From positions 24,392,449-24,456,448 of the forward strand of contig NC_037590.1 in the NCBI RefSeq assembly GCF_003073045.1: a stretch of 64,000 nt of DNA, in the 5' to 3' direction. The position numbers were made by a program, and so were the translations under genes. Position 1 is the stretch's first letter. Every line of letters starts with the position of its first letter. The stretch comes from Pomacea canaliculata. Its lineage: Eukaryota > Mollusca > Gastropoda > Architaenioglossa > Ampullariidae. Positions 1 to 12,700 of the stretch are shown one piece after another. The notes beneath the pieces are model-generated. The model searched no databases and was not told the origin of the DNA. It saw only the letters and a list, made by a program, of their open reading frames with translations.

Positions 1-3000
1 ATCCCAGATCCACAATTTGGCACTGTCTGTTCCATCCCCCTGTTAAGGAAGAGAAAGTGAACAAATCATCAGCATGCCTCACAACAGATTAGCAATGACA
101 AAGAAAAGCCTTATTAAAAGACTGTACATTTTGTGGAAAAATATAACAATCACTGCAATTATAAAAGCTTTTTGAACAATGACTCTCTTTCAATCATTCA
201 CTAACACCAACCCCACTGCACCACTATGTAAAGAGGGTGAGAAATAAGAGAAAAAGATGAAAAAGTTTTCTTCATGTAGGCTTTCATCACAAAACTAAAT
301 AAGAATGTCTAAAAGCTTGACCTATTAATGATGCTAACATAACATGAAAAAATTTTTTATTCAATGAGACAGAATGATAGTTAGACAGCTTACAGATAAA
401 AAAACAAAACAACTCTCCTAAGTAAAATATTTAAATATGCATACAATGCGTCCCTGAAGAAAGAAAGATACAAAGAAAACACTTACACACTTAACAAGCA
501 TGCTGATGCGACTGCCATTGCAGTTAACCTTGGCACTAATAACAGTTCCAAATGCAGGAATAACATCTGCCATGTTCTTAGGAGTTGCATGAGCTTTGGC
601 TTCTCGACGTGATAGATCATATATACGGATAATTCCAACATTGGTGGCCACAACCATATACTGGCCACAAATATCAAGACTAACAGGGTGACCTTCTGTC
701 TCAGCAAATGTCAACAGCTGTTTTACTGTTCCCTATGCAACAGAAAATTTACAGCTTAATTTTTTAAAAATAAACTGTGTGCAGGAAAGTGAAAAAGCAT
801 AAAAGAATCAACAAAATGAGTGAATGCTGGTACAAGATGCAGGTGAAGTCAAAAATGCAAAATGCTTGTGTGACTACAAAACTGTTGTTCTTTTTCAATG
901 CTTAACTGCATTAAAATGATTTCATTTCAGCTGCAGCAACTAAACTACAACTACAATAAAATGATAATAAACAAAAAGTCAGCTAGCCATACCTGAAATG
1001 TTCGGACCTGAACTTTGTTTTGCTCAATAGTGTATATATTTTGTTCATAAATGGCTATAACTGTGGCTTCTGTGAGGAAGGAACCTGTTGAAGGGAAAAA
1101 AAAAACTGGTTTACTATTTATCTGGCATTTTTGCCCTCTTCTCTCAATTTTTACAGACTGTATTAAATTTTTAATACCTTTTTTTTCAATATGTCGAGGA
1201 AGACAGTATGATGCCTATCAACAAATAGTAAATCAGCCAACTTTATGAGGAAACAAAAGAAACTTTATTATATTTATAAAAATACTTTGAAACACCCAGC
1301 ATAAAAGTGATAATTACCCATGATCTTAAGAGCAGTATACTCATACACTATGACTCTTCTGCCATTCCACACAGCCAGGGCATCCTGAAAATAAAATGCA
1401 TGAGCTGAAACTGGTACTCTGTAATATATTCTTCAGATCTGCTGGATATGGCTCCTACTTAACTGTACATACTTGCGTATTTCATTAGCTAGAATGGACG
1501 GATGTGCATTAATAAACCTGTTTGATTGCTTCACTGACCAGTTAATCTTACTAAGAAGCTATAGCTGTATTATTAGACATATTTCATTAGATGGCAGCTA
1601 GATGAAAAATCTATTAACCAATTTCCATGTCACGCAGATTTCTAGAAAAAAGGGCATAAAGTATTGCATCTCACCTTAGTAGTGTAGACACCCTTGACTT
1701 GGACATCTGTCTTGAGATCATGGTAACTACCAGACTGAAATAACTCAATGGATAATGAGCTGGGAGCATACTGCACAACAGCAGTTTGAGAGTGAAAACT
1801 CGCACTCATGACATGCTCACTGAGGATGAAGACATTAGCGATGGTGTTCACTGCCATCAGACCCTTATGCGTGCACCACTGCCAAAGCAAAAAAACTTCC
1901 TTTTGTTATAATGTAGTTAAGCAAATAAAGTGCACAGCTGGAATAATCCACGAATGGGAAAATATCTGAGAAACCTAAATGCTCTTTCTCTATCACCTCA
2001 CATCCACCAACACAAGCAGGCAGTTAGGTATCTGTATGCAAACAGTTAGGTACCTGTATACAACAGCATCTTTACCTCTATTTGCCTCACAGGGCCCTCG
2101 ACAGTTGCCGGTGCCATAAGAATCCACTGTTCCGCTCCTTCAGCTTTATGTCCCCTTGCAGGCGACATGAACTTCCACAGTGCAATATTACCCATATTTG
2201 TGCCACTGGCAAGGATACCTGCAAGTTCCAATGCTAGTCACTGAATTATTTAGAAATAAAACTTCTAGTTTTGCTTGAGTCAACAGGTTCAAACAGTTCA
2301 GTAAATTAAACAGGTTTATTACTGTCTTTTTCACCTAATTAAACTGAAAGCCTTTTATTTATATTCCAGAATACTGAAAGGAAAATATTTTGGAAATAAG
2401 TTAAACGTGAGGGACACCAAGAAGGATAGGTTCTGCCTTCCACTTGCTATGCTCTTGACATAAGAAACCACCAACAGTTCATCTTCCTTAATAGCCACCA
2501 GACCATAGGAACTGCACCTTCATCGAAGATTGTGTAATGTCAGACTAGAATTAAAATTAGCCTAAGACAAAAATAAATGAAATGAAGATGGTACACATTC
2601 TGTTAACTAAATTTCAACTAAAATAAAAAATAAATTGAGCAATGCCTAGTTGCCTACAAACCTTTCTCAGGATTATAGCTAACACACAGAAGAGTCTCGC
2701 TAGCGTCATAGCTGCTATGGCCATCAAGATTTAGAACATAGTTGTCATTTTGCTCAAAGTCCCACATCCTGCAAGCAAAAACACGAAAACATGTAAACAA
2801 ATATTAATGAGTATAGGAACACTGCTGTCTTTGAAGTTTTTGTGTGCCAAAATAACAATTCAATAAGAAATCATATAAGCAAATGACCAGTCCACACAAA
2901 TAGCATATCAAAGAGAAGAAAAGTAAATGTTGAAACATAACAGCAAAACTGCAAATGTAAAAAGGATTTTAAGAATTATGAAGGGTTAAAACCATTCAGG

Positions 3001-6000
3001 CTGTCAGAGCAAAATAGAGAAGATAACAAACAGTTTATTTACCCCAGAGGGATAAAAAACAAAATAACAAAACAAACAGAAAAGATACAGTCCTAGCCAG
3101 GAACTAATTTCTTTAATTTCCTGTAAGTAAACATAACAAGTTTGAAAAGGTTCACTCAGTCATAAAGTTACTGACCTAATGAGCTGTTCACCAGTTGCTG
3201 TGGCTAGTATTCCTTTTCCTGCCCAACCAATGGATGGCTCTTCTGTGCGTCCACTCATTTTGACCTTTACAGTCCATGACAGTGGTGTTTATCAACCATG
3301 AGTTTTAAACAGTAAATATAGTATGTATTAACATCATGAACAACTCCACAAAAGTTCTTGGATAAAATAGCCCTTTCTGTGATTTGTGCTCAATTATTCA
3401 TTACTCAAGATTAAACATAGCAGTCCTGTTTCCAAGTTAGAACTTCACAATATCCACAAATACTCTAGAAAAACTTACCTTAAGAATTTCTTTTGTCTCA
3501 CCCTCAGGCAAGACAGTGTGCTGTGTGAGAAGAAGATTTTCTGTCACTGTCACAAGTATGTTTTTTTCCTCATAGTACAGCAACTTAATAATGGAGTAGT
3601 CCAGGCCAAAGCACTGTGTGCAATGTGCACTTTCATTCACATAATAGACTCCACCTGCACCATGAGATAAACAACTTTTGGGACTAGCGCAAACATGCAT
3701 ATCAAAGTCTCTCATGATAAAGAGTTTGCATGAACACAATAAGAGTTTATAAGATGCACATGGGGAAATCTAAGCATTGTTTTCTGAGCAGAAGGCCTCT
3801 TTAAATTAAAAAAAATTTTGACTATCAGATCGTAAAAGGAAAATCTTTCGACGTCTCTTTACAATGTGTGACTCTCATTTACATAATATTTCATGCTCTT
3901 AATATCTATGGCCATGTGCAAAATGACTGTGGTGGTTACAATATCTGGAGAGGGACTGTGTTTCAGGTTCATGACTTCAACTTGTTAAGGGAAGGGAAAG
4001 AGGGAAAGAAGATCTAAGCACCCAATGCCACTCTTAGTGGCCAGGAATGTAAAAAAGAATCCACGTCCAGAGAGAAATCATGTCTGACATGAGATGTGAG
4101 CCCTTGTAATACAGTTCTAGATTTCGTGGTGACAAGCAATTTATGATCAAGCTGCTAGACCCTACTCCTATGGTACTAATGACACACTAGGGTAAAAAAA
4201 TTAATAATTATGATGAACTTTTACAAGAAGATATTGATTTATGATTAGCTTTAAGATAAAATAGTAAATATACAATCTTTTAAGTATATTTACTATATTT
4301 AATTTTTATTAATGCACAGTAAAGTCAATAAACAGTCTCTCACCTGTGCTGCCTCCAACAAAGAAAGACAGTGATTCCTGGTTAGCAAAAGATGTTGACA
4401 CTTTTGTCCCCTTACTGCTTCGCTTCCAGTTGAACATGTCCAAAGCACTTTCATCTCCACTGACAGCAGCCCGTGCCAGACTAGCTATGTCTCTAGAAAT
4501 CAAGTTTTAAAAATAAAACAGACACTTGCTTGCTGAAAGTTCTAAATCTGCAAAATAAATAAATGGCCAAATGTGGGAGAAACCTGATGTTTTTTTCATT
4601 TGTGCAGGCATATTTGCATATTTCCCAGGATATCTTCCTGTATTATCCCCAAGAAAAAGGGAAGGGGTGAAGAGAAGCAAAGTATTAGAAAGATGAAACA
4701 CAGACTAAATTAGCATCAAGCTGATGAGAATGGGAAGGTCAATGGCACCAAATCATGAAACACCAAAGCACTCTCTCACAATGCTGGGTCTTGAGGAGGA
4801 GAAGGTCTGAAGACAAGTACAGCCAGCGGCTCCTGCAGATGGTGCTGTGCTGGTTCAGGACCCAAATTGCCTCGGATATTTGTTCGCCACACCAAAAGCA
4901 AGCCAGACTGAAGCAAAGAAAGAAGATTCAGAGAGACACACTTAAGTCTGCACTTAAGACAGAGAATGAAAGAAATTCTCTTTTGATACGGTCGTCTAAT
5001 AAATTGTTGTTATTGTTTCCTGAGCATCAAAAGGAAATCTTGTGACAGCATTCTGTGGATGCACCAACAGACTTCCAGTCAATTCTACAGTCTAGTTTCC
5101 AGAAATATTGCAGATGCCACAAGAATATTACAGGGAATGTAATGCTTTCTTTACCATTAGAAATAATAAATATGGCGCAATGTTCAAAAGTGTTAAACAT
5201 TTAACTGAGGACTATGGTACATACACAAACTGCAGAAATCCCTGCCATGTTAATATTCATAAGTTCACTTAGTACTGCTTGAGTTTTGATCAGAGCAGGT
5301 GACACAGATGATCACAATCACAATGCTGATTGCTTAAATGTGTCATCGGTGCGATTTAATCATGTAAGTAAAACATCAAGAAATCTATCTTAAGAACCTG
5401 AAAATAATAGAAGATACAAGCCAGACATTGGCAAATAGACTGTACATAAATAAACACTCTTTCAACCTCAGCAAAAATGTATGGAGCATAGCAAAGAATG
5501 TGACAAGCATTATTTATTTAGAATTCACACTTTATGCTTGAATGTATAGTTTGTAAATAAACAACTCACTGTACCTTGTCACCTGAAACTAGGTGTGTGC
5601 CACTGGCATTCCAGTGCAGAACAGCAATCTCCTCTTGTGTAAGTGAGGGGCTTCAAACAGCTCCTGCTCGCCTTCATTCCAAATCATGATTTCCCCTGTC
5701 TGCCATCCAACTGCCAGTATCTTGCGTGTTAGATGCCATGCTAAGTTGCACACCTGGGCTTGGTTGATAATAGGTCTGTGCTGAATTTTTTCACCCTGCA
5801 TTTGACAAACATCTTATAAATTTTTTTAAAAATCTATTTTCCCTTTGCAGATTATTTAACAGGTTGCATATGCTGTTACTGTAGTGCTACAATAAAGGGG
5901 AAGGAACTGCTTTGTTTGATGGGCCAATAGCCCATGTATATTTAGAAATGGTCATATGTGAGATTAAAAAAGCCATAAAAGTACAGCATATAGAAACAAA

Positions 6001-6318
6001 TATAAATGAAATAAATATCATAATCTGCATTTGCACAAACAGGTGAGGAGAAAGGGCAGGGGCTAGGAACAAACCAAAAAACAACCAAAAAACCCACCTA
6101 AATGTGTGGATAGGATGGAAGAGATGGTTGATCGAGTGTGGGTGGAAACAAAAAGAAAATGTACAAACCTCTTCATTAAAAATGTTGACAGTCCCACCAC
6201 CTCCATTACTTTCTGACGCCACTGCAAGCAGGGCAGTGGTCCCTTGGCTCCAAGCAAAATCTCGATTGATGTCAGATGGCCCAGCACTGTCTAGACGATG
6301 GTCAAAGTACACTGCCAT
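1..6318 (-). CDS. IFT140: Intraflagellar transport protein 140 homologue, N-terminal half (13 exons, continues past the left edge)
   Basis: Core subunit of the IFT-A complex, which drives retrograde transport and membrane-protein entry in cilia. Exons, from the start: 6318-6169, 5795-5575, 4907-4780, 4492-4344, 3654-3479, 3264-3176, 2768-2662, 2218-2076, 1878-1675, 1384-1318, 1084-993, 732-487 and 39-1. All have GT-AG borders and phases that join without conflict, giving about 604 of the roughly 1,460 residues usual for the family. This part is the WD40 beta-propeller region; the TPR-rich C-terminal half lies outside. Diagnostic stretches are the start MAVYFDHRL, AAVSGDESALDMFNWK (exon 4), VTVTENLLL (exon 5), and LDICGQYMVVAT followed by DLSRREAKAH (exon 12). 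Exon 2 has 221 bases and needs one more base to stay in frame (see findings). The ATG at 6318 matches the family start. Identity is near certain; the frameshift is the only oddity. Confidence 0.95.
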
Positions 6319-6985
6319 AGCCCACTCTCTTCCAGATTTTTTTTAAATCTTAAAGAATATAATAAAAGGTGTGGTGTCATAAGAACAGAGACATTTAATG
6401 TTCTTAAAATGATTATGAAATAAACTCTCTGCAAGCTATCTCAGAAATAAGACGTGGTTCTAAGCATCAACTATTGAAGTATCTTCAGTAAGGTTATGTT
6501 TATGAATGCTAAAATGTTTCCTCTAGCTTATTATGCCAGTCATATTGTACACTGATAAGTCTACTCACAGTAAGAAAAATATGACACTATTATTCATAAT
6601 AATATTAACGACTATCATTTATATAATCTACAGATATTATAAACACCCCAACAACGTATAGATACCAAAGATGCCACGGTTACAAGAAGTACTTTCTTAA
6701 TAAATACGTTTAAAAGCTAGATCTAAAGACTGATAGAGGGTGAATATTTTAAGGTAAAGAACATAAAAGTAGTTATAGGTCTTACTCAGTTGAAGTTTCT
6801 ACGATTATATGATACACATTTTCATGCAAAGCTACTGAGGAAAAATACCATGTACGAGTATTTCAAACTGAAGAAACAAAACAGCTAAAACATTTTATAT
6901 GTTTTAAGTAACTAAAACGATTTTACAACGGAGATATCTACCTGAAAATAACACAAAGACTGTTCTACTGCGCTTTCGATTTTGT

Positions 6986-6999
6986 GTTACCACGGTAAC
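6986..6999. promoter_or_regulatory. RFX X-box palindrome upstream of IFT140
   Basis: GTTACCACGGTAAC is a perfect inverted repeat that fits the RFX-factor consensus GTNRCC-N(0-3)-RGYAAC. It lies 668 bp upstream of the IFT140 start codon, next to a local GC-richer stretch at about 7000-7130 that contrasts with the AT-rich surroundings. X-boxes are the standard promoter element of ciliary genes, including IFT genes. A donor-like CAG|GTAGAT on the minus strand near 6940 would allow a short non-coding first exon between the box and the coding exon; that exon is an inference. Confidence 0.7.
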
Positions 7000-7296
7000 T
7001 ATGAAGCGGGTTAGTCTGTTACTTTTCCTATGGCGGCGACCATGTTGAAACTATTTGCAACCCGGAACTGAAAAGAATACTGGGAATGACCGCTGTCAAT
7101 GTAAACATTGAATATCGGCTATCTTCGGTAATTTCCGCCGACAGTGTAGAAAATTTTTTTATCACTACTTAATTTTTTGGCTAAAAATATGAGCAAACAT
7201 GACAACTCTATTAAAAAATAATAGAAATATTAATAATTGCACATACAGAAAAAAGCAATGTCTATAAGTAAAATAGGAAAAACAATATGGCTGTGA

Positions 7297-7368
7297 GCCG
7301 TGATAGTCTAGTGGTTAGGACCTCGCGTTGTGGCCGCGATAACCCCGGTTCGAATCCGGGTCACGGCA
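7297..7368 (+). tRNA. tRNA-His (anticodon GTG)
   Basis: A complete cloverleaf can be read. The acceptor stem GCCGTGA pairs with TCACGGC. The D-arm sequence is TAGTCTAGTGGTTAGGA. The anticodon stem TCGCG/CGCGA carries the loop TTGTGGC, with anticodon GTG at 7330-7332. The T-arm is CCCGG-TTCGAAT-CCGGG. The discriminator A is at 7368. Both internal Pol III promoter boxes look intact (A box TAGTCTAGTGG, B box GGTTCGAATCC). No intron is present. It matches the ordinary animal nuclear tRNA-His and appears functional. Confidence 0.96.
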
Positions 7369-7381
7369 AGGAAGATATCTA

Positions 7382-7387
7382 TTTTTT
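7382..7387 (+). terminator. RNA polymerase III T-run terminator of tRNA-His
   Basis: Six consecutive T residues begin 14 bases after the tRNA 3' end. A run of four or more T on the non-template strand is the usual Pol III stop signal. Confidence 0.75.
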
Positions 7388-9790
7388 CACTCTTTAGGTA
7401 TTTTACAGGTCCCAGTGAAAGTTACTATGGCATTATTTATTAGTTGTTACACTAACCGTTGTCATATTTTGTTAATTTGGCTACATTTAAGGATGTAAAG
7501 TGTTTTAATGTTGGAATGCATCTTGTGCATTCATGGAGAACATTATTACACTTGATATTATAGCTTTATATGGGGAATCTCACTGTGAAACATGAAATAT
7601 TTTAGCAAAAGCAGCTTTGTCCTTCACCAGCTTGTCTTTGCTAGTGAGGCCTTCTGAGCAATGATTTATGAGCTGCTCACAAAGAAAGCTGATGGGTGTG
7701 TCGTAGCTCATCTAGGAGGTACATCCTCTACACCCACAACCATTTAATTTTCATATTGTATGCTGTTGATTTAATGGATTTTAACACTGGATTGTATCCT
7801 CTTGCTGTGAAGGGTGATTTTTAGGCACTCCCCTAAATTCTGTTGTGCCTGTCCCATATATCATGCTCCTACCATACAAATCCACTTTCCTGCACCAGAA
7901 AACTTAAATATTTTGGGTAGTTGATCAAATGTAGGATAAGGTATTACAAGTACTTTTTATGATGAAAACAAATTTTCATTTTATACTTGTCCTGTTAGTT
8001 TTAGACAAAAACGTTTCTAAAATACATGTACATAAGTGAGTCCCTGGATCCCCTTGCTCATCTAGGTTCTCCAAAATAAACCAAAAAGTTTATTCTTTTC
8101 TGTTCAAAAGTCTGGCACTTGATTTTTATCTTTAATATAACATGCTCAGCTAAGGAAAGACAACCATAAACCCTTCCATCACTAAATTTGTAGTTATAAA
8201 TATAATGATCATCAGATGAATTACTATTTTGTTGTTATTAAAGTTCAAAAGGGTGTGCAAAAATAAGTTCATTTGTCTTTCTTTTGTATTTTTGTGTTTA
8301 AGCACAATGAGCTAGATTTTGGCCAGGTAGCTGTTAATAAGGCAACTCCACCTGGAAACCACTCGAGTAACCTGCCGGTCCCAAGCCCGGATTCAGGAGG
8401 AGGGTTGGGTGTGGGGAAAGCAACCCCACCCTGTAAAAAAATAAAATGCTACAGAAACCGTAAACATAGGTCCATTGGGGGCAAATAGGAACAAGAGAAG
8501 AATTAATATAACTGTGAATATATAAGTGGTTTGTGGTTTGACACCTACATTATCAATCAAGACAATGTCTCATGATGAAAATACTAACTTGGGAAACTGT
8601 GGACCTGGCAGGGTTGCAAGACTTGCCTCACACGTTACATATCCCCATCCCATCACAGTGACCTCCCTTCATATATCTACATCTCTTCTTACCTTTCCCC
8701 CTGCCCTTCACCTAACGACTACCTCAAGTTTCATGTCAGACAATGACTTTTCAAACCAAAAATGAAGACCTATTAGGGATAAATATCCAAGGCTGTTGGA
8801 ATAACCTACTTTGTCATCTTCAATTTGTACATGTTCATCTAACTAAGTGGCGTGTGATGACTTTTGGACACCAGCTCCTCTTCTTGCAACAGACATACAG
8901 TTTCTAAGAAAACAAATTAGTTTAGTGTACAGTATCTAACCCTACAACCAGGTGCTCAATTTATCCAGGAACTTGAAAAGTATGTACTAAACAGTAGTGT
9001 ACTATACATTCTTGAGCTAAACCATTTGAACATTAAATTAGAATTCATGTCTACTTCACACACATACATATTTGCACATCCACATTTAAAAAACATTCAA
9101 GACGCACAAGTTTGATGCACTTCTAAGTGAACATAAATTTATTTAAAATGACCACAGGTGAATAACAAAGGCAATAAAATAGCTGTAAGAAGTAGTGTAT
9201 AACCATCTATAAACCCTTCGGAAAAACACCAGAAATAGAAGCTGATAAGGAAAATGATGATGACAAAACTGGTGTTGGTCTTTAACTACGGACTTTTTTT
9301 TGTTAAATAGGTGTATAGTTTAAAGAGAATATTGTGAGTGTCAAAGCATTAATGCCTCTTCTGTGTCACTTTTTGTATCCAGAACCGATGTGCATGCACA
9401 CATATGAATATATGCACACACAAACATACACACTCTCTCTTTTAAATGCTGATGCACCCATTCTTGCACACACAAAAGAGTATGCTTGTGAACACATTAA
9501 CACAGATATGCACATCCACACGCAGTAAGTACATCAAATCTTTTTATTCTGTGAATTATTTTTAACAGCATAAACTATTTCTCATTACAGAGAAAGAATT
9601 CTAGAAGTAATTATTTAAAAGTTGCTGGTGCATGAAGAGCAAATAACAGTAGTGAGAAATAAAGAGACTTGATGCAACAGTAGATCAAGCAGTCAAAGCC
9701 TGTATGAATGCACTTCATTCTGTAGCAACTTTCCATCAGATGACAACCACCCTTTTAAAGTTTTTAAGAGAAGAAAATCTCTGTAACGGC
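7388..9790. other. Intergenic stretch between tRNA-His and the 3' end of UCHL5
   Basis: No convincing gene. The right part should hold the UCHL5 3' untranslated region, because that gene reads leftwards and stops at 9791; a minus-strand AATAAA (plus TTTATT at 9138-9143) is a possible polyadenylation signal. Around 8327-8490 a short open stretch reads KATPPGNHSS...VPSPDSGGG...GKATPP. It resembles degenerate LINE-derived sequence and not a conserved gene, but I am unsure. Near 9390-9530 there is CA-rich low-complexity DNA. Confidence 0.45.
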
Positions 9791-12700
9791 TTATACCTGA
9801 GACGGCACACACTGTTTCGCCTTTTCTTTTTCATTCCTTTTCTGTGCAGCTATTTCCTTTGCCTGGAAAAAAATGAAATATCTTCAATCAAATTCTCATT
9901 AACCACTGCAAAACAGTACAGATCTGCAGTTAAAGAAACATACTAATCATAAACGATGTTCTCAAAATTATTAGCAGGTAAAAGATGAGATGCTGCAAAA
10001 TTAACTGTTAAAAGAAACTAAGTTTCTTTAAGCATGTCACTACATACCTTTTCTATCAATGGGACCAATTTCTTCTCTGATGCTAGAATCTTCAGCAGCT
10101 CCATTATGAAAGGGAGGTAATTGTGTCTTCGTCGAATATTTTCTATCTGAAACCATTATTAACGTATCAAAACAGAACACAGGCATAAATAAATACTACT
10201 GCAATTTTTATTCTTCCACAACTACATCTTAATCACAAACAAAAAGATATTTTATCTAAAAACAGCCTTCAAGAAAAAGGAATATTTATGACAAAATTCA
10301 GAAGAAAATGTATCATGCTATGATGAAAAAAAAAAACCAACAATTAAAAACAACCCAAAACTGTAGATTTCTGCATGTGGGGTAACTGATGTTTGTATTT
10401 AGTATTATAAATACACTGTAAGTACAATCTTAAATTTTAATATCTTAGGGCAAAACAAGAAGAAGAAAGCACCTCTACCTTGTATCGCTGTCTTTTGCAT
10501 TCCTCTTCTTGAATAAGGTAGCTTAATCTGCTGATTTCTGACTGAAGGTCATCTGTATCCATAGCACCTTGCTGAAACCATTAAGACCTCAATTTGCATA
10601 AAAGGAATACATCATTCAGATGACTTTAGGAAGTTTACTATCTTCACAGACATTTTAACATTTGAAGTTTAATGTAGACTAAACTATGATTAACTCTCAT
10701 GTCAAAGCATTTGCAAAAGGGGACAAATTTTGTACAGATGTAGGTGACAAATCTATGGCTGGAACAAAATCTCCGAATACATATGGCAATTACACATATA
10801 AGTTATTCTCCAAGTCAAAATGTAAATAAAATCATCATAAATATACCCCCCCCCCCAATTAAATAAGGGCAAAAATTTAAGAGAGAGAAATAATAATGAT
10901 TCAAAATTTTTAAAGCACATACACACACTCCTAAAGTAAAAGAGTATACTCTTAGAGCTTAAGAACAAGAATGATACAGCATATGTGGGACAGGGAAACA
11001 AACAAATAAAACAGATGGAACAAACAATTTTTATGCAAGAATTTCTTTCTAGTAGACTTTAAAAAGGACACAGGTTTTTGGATATGTTGACTAATCTTTA
11101 AGTTAACTCTTACATCAAGCTGACTTTGCAGTTCTGAAAGTCTCTTTTCATAGGACATTTTGCGGTCTGACACAACTGCCATAAGGTTGAAGTGGATTTC
11201 ATTTGCACTGTACCTGCAGCAATATAAATCCTATGGCTATGAGCAAACATTTTCAGACTATACTGACAAACAAGTTAACAACCTACAGTTAAGGACAAAA
11301 GTAAAATATAGTAGACACCTACTCCTATGTATTAAAAGATCAGTGCTTTGATTTCTATGCATGAATAATTTTACATATCCTAATACCTACATAAATTTCC
11401 TTATTATGATTAAGATGTTTAAAAAAATCTTTTTAACAATTTGGTTTGGTTAATCAAGACCTTTCGCATAGAAATGTGATGTTTTCATAATTCCACAATA
11501 AAAAATTGCTGAATGCAGGGTCTGATTGGGTATCTTGGTCTGTAATATATGTACAAACTTATAAAAGCCACTATTTTAGTAATTGTCTAATTCTCCTTTT
11601 AGTGTCTGACATTCTTAAATGAACACATACTCTTGACTATGTGACTACATTTGGCAAATTTTGTTTATGAAAATTAAAAAGAGTATCTGCACCATTTATC
11701 TCCATAAAGCCAAACCAAAAACCCCCAGGACATCTTCTCCAGTAATGATAGCTTCTACTATATTACTCTAATCTACAAAAAAGCCAAGTGTGTACAAATA
11801 AAGCATTTTTTTAAATTAAAAAAAAAAAAATGGAAGAGTAAAGTGTTTCACCATATGAAAATTGGCTGCAAATAACAAAGAATTCTATGATCAGCATCTG
11901 ACAAGAGAAAAAAAAACAGTTCTAAACACATTTTTACTTGACAACCCAGACAGCTAAAGTGACTTACTTTTGCATACGCTTCTCAATGACGGGTCTTACA
12001 ACATCCGTCCACTCTACATCAGTGGATATTGGTCCTGTTAGAATACCAAAACTGAACACTGGCACTTACCATCGAAATATTCATGAAAAAAAAGCAAAAA
12101 CAAAAGAAAAAACACAAAAAAACCTGATACACTAAATACTCCTAAATTATTTTGGTGATAGTTATTTGGATATAGCATTTTAAAGATCACACACAACTGT
12201 GCCAATACACTGTAACAAGTACACAGTTTGGAAATACGAATTCTCATCGAATAGGAATGTACATGATTCTACATAAAAATATATTCATCGATGTTTACTT
12301 GTATGTAACAATGTAGGATTTTTACCCAAGTCAACAGGTCCTTCTTTCAGCCCATCAAGTTCATACAGACGACCTTCAAATGGGATGTAGCCAACAAAAT
12401 GGAATACATCATCATCCTTCTTTCCCAGCTTCTCATCAAACTCAAACATCTGTTGTCTGCAGAATACAGAGACATAAACTCCTTTCTCTCTGCCCCAAAT
12501 TAAGCTGATAAAAAAATATGTTTCAAATTGTCTCACACAAAATAAATCTCCAAAGGACATTTAAAACATCACGAGTCTTCAAATTCTTTTAAAAAAATTG
12601 TTTACTTTGAACTCAAAAAGAAACATCACATTAAGATATGACACCTTTTCATAAAAAAACAGGGAGTGACATAAAGACACCTTCAGTTTGCAAGAGCTAG

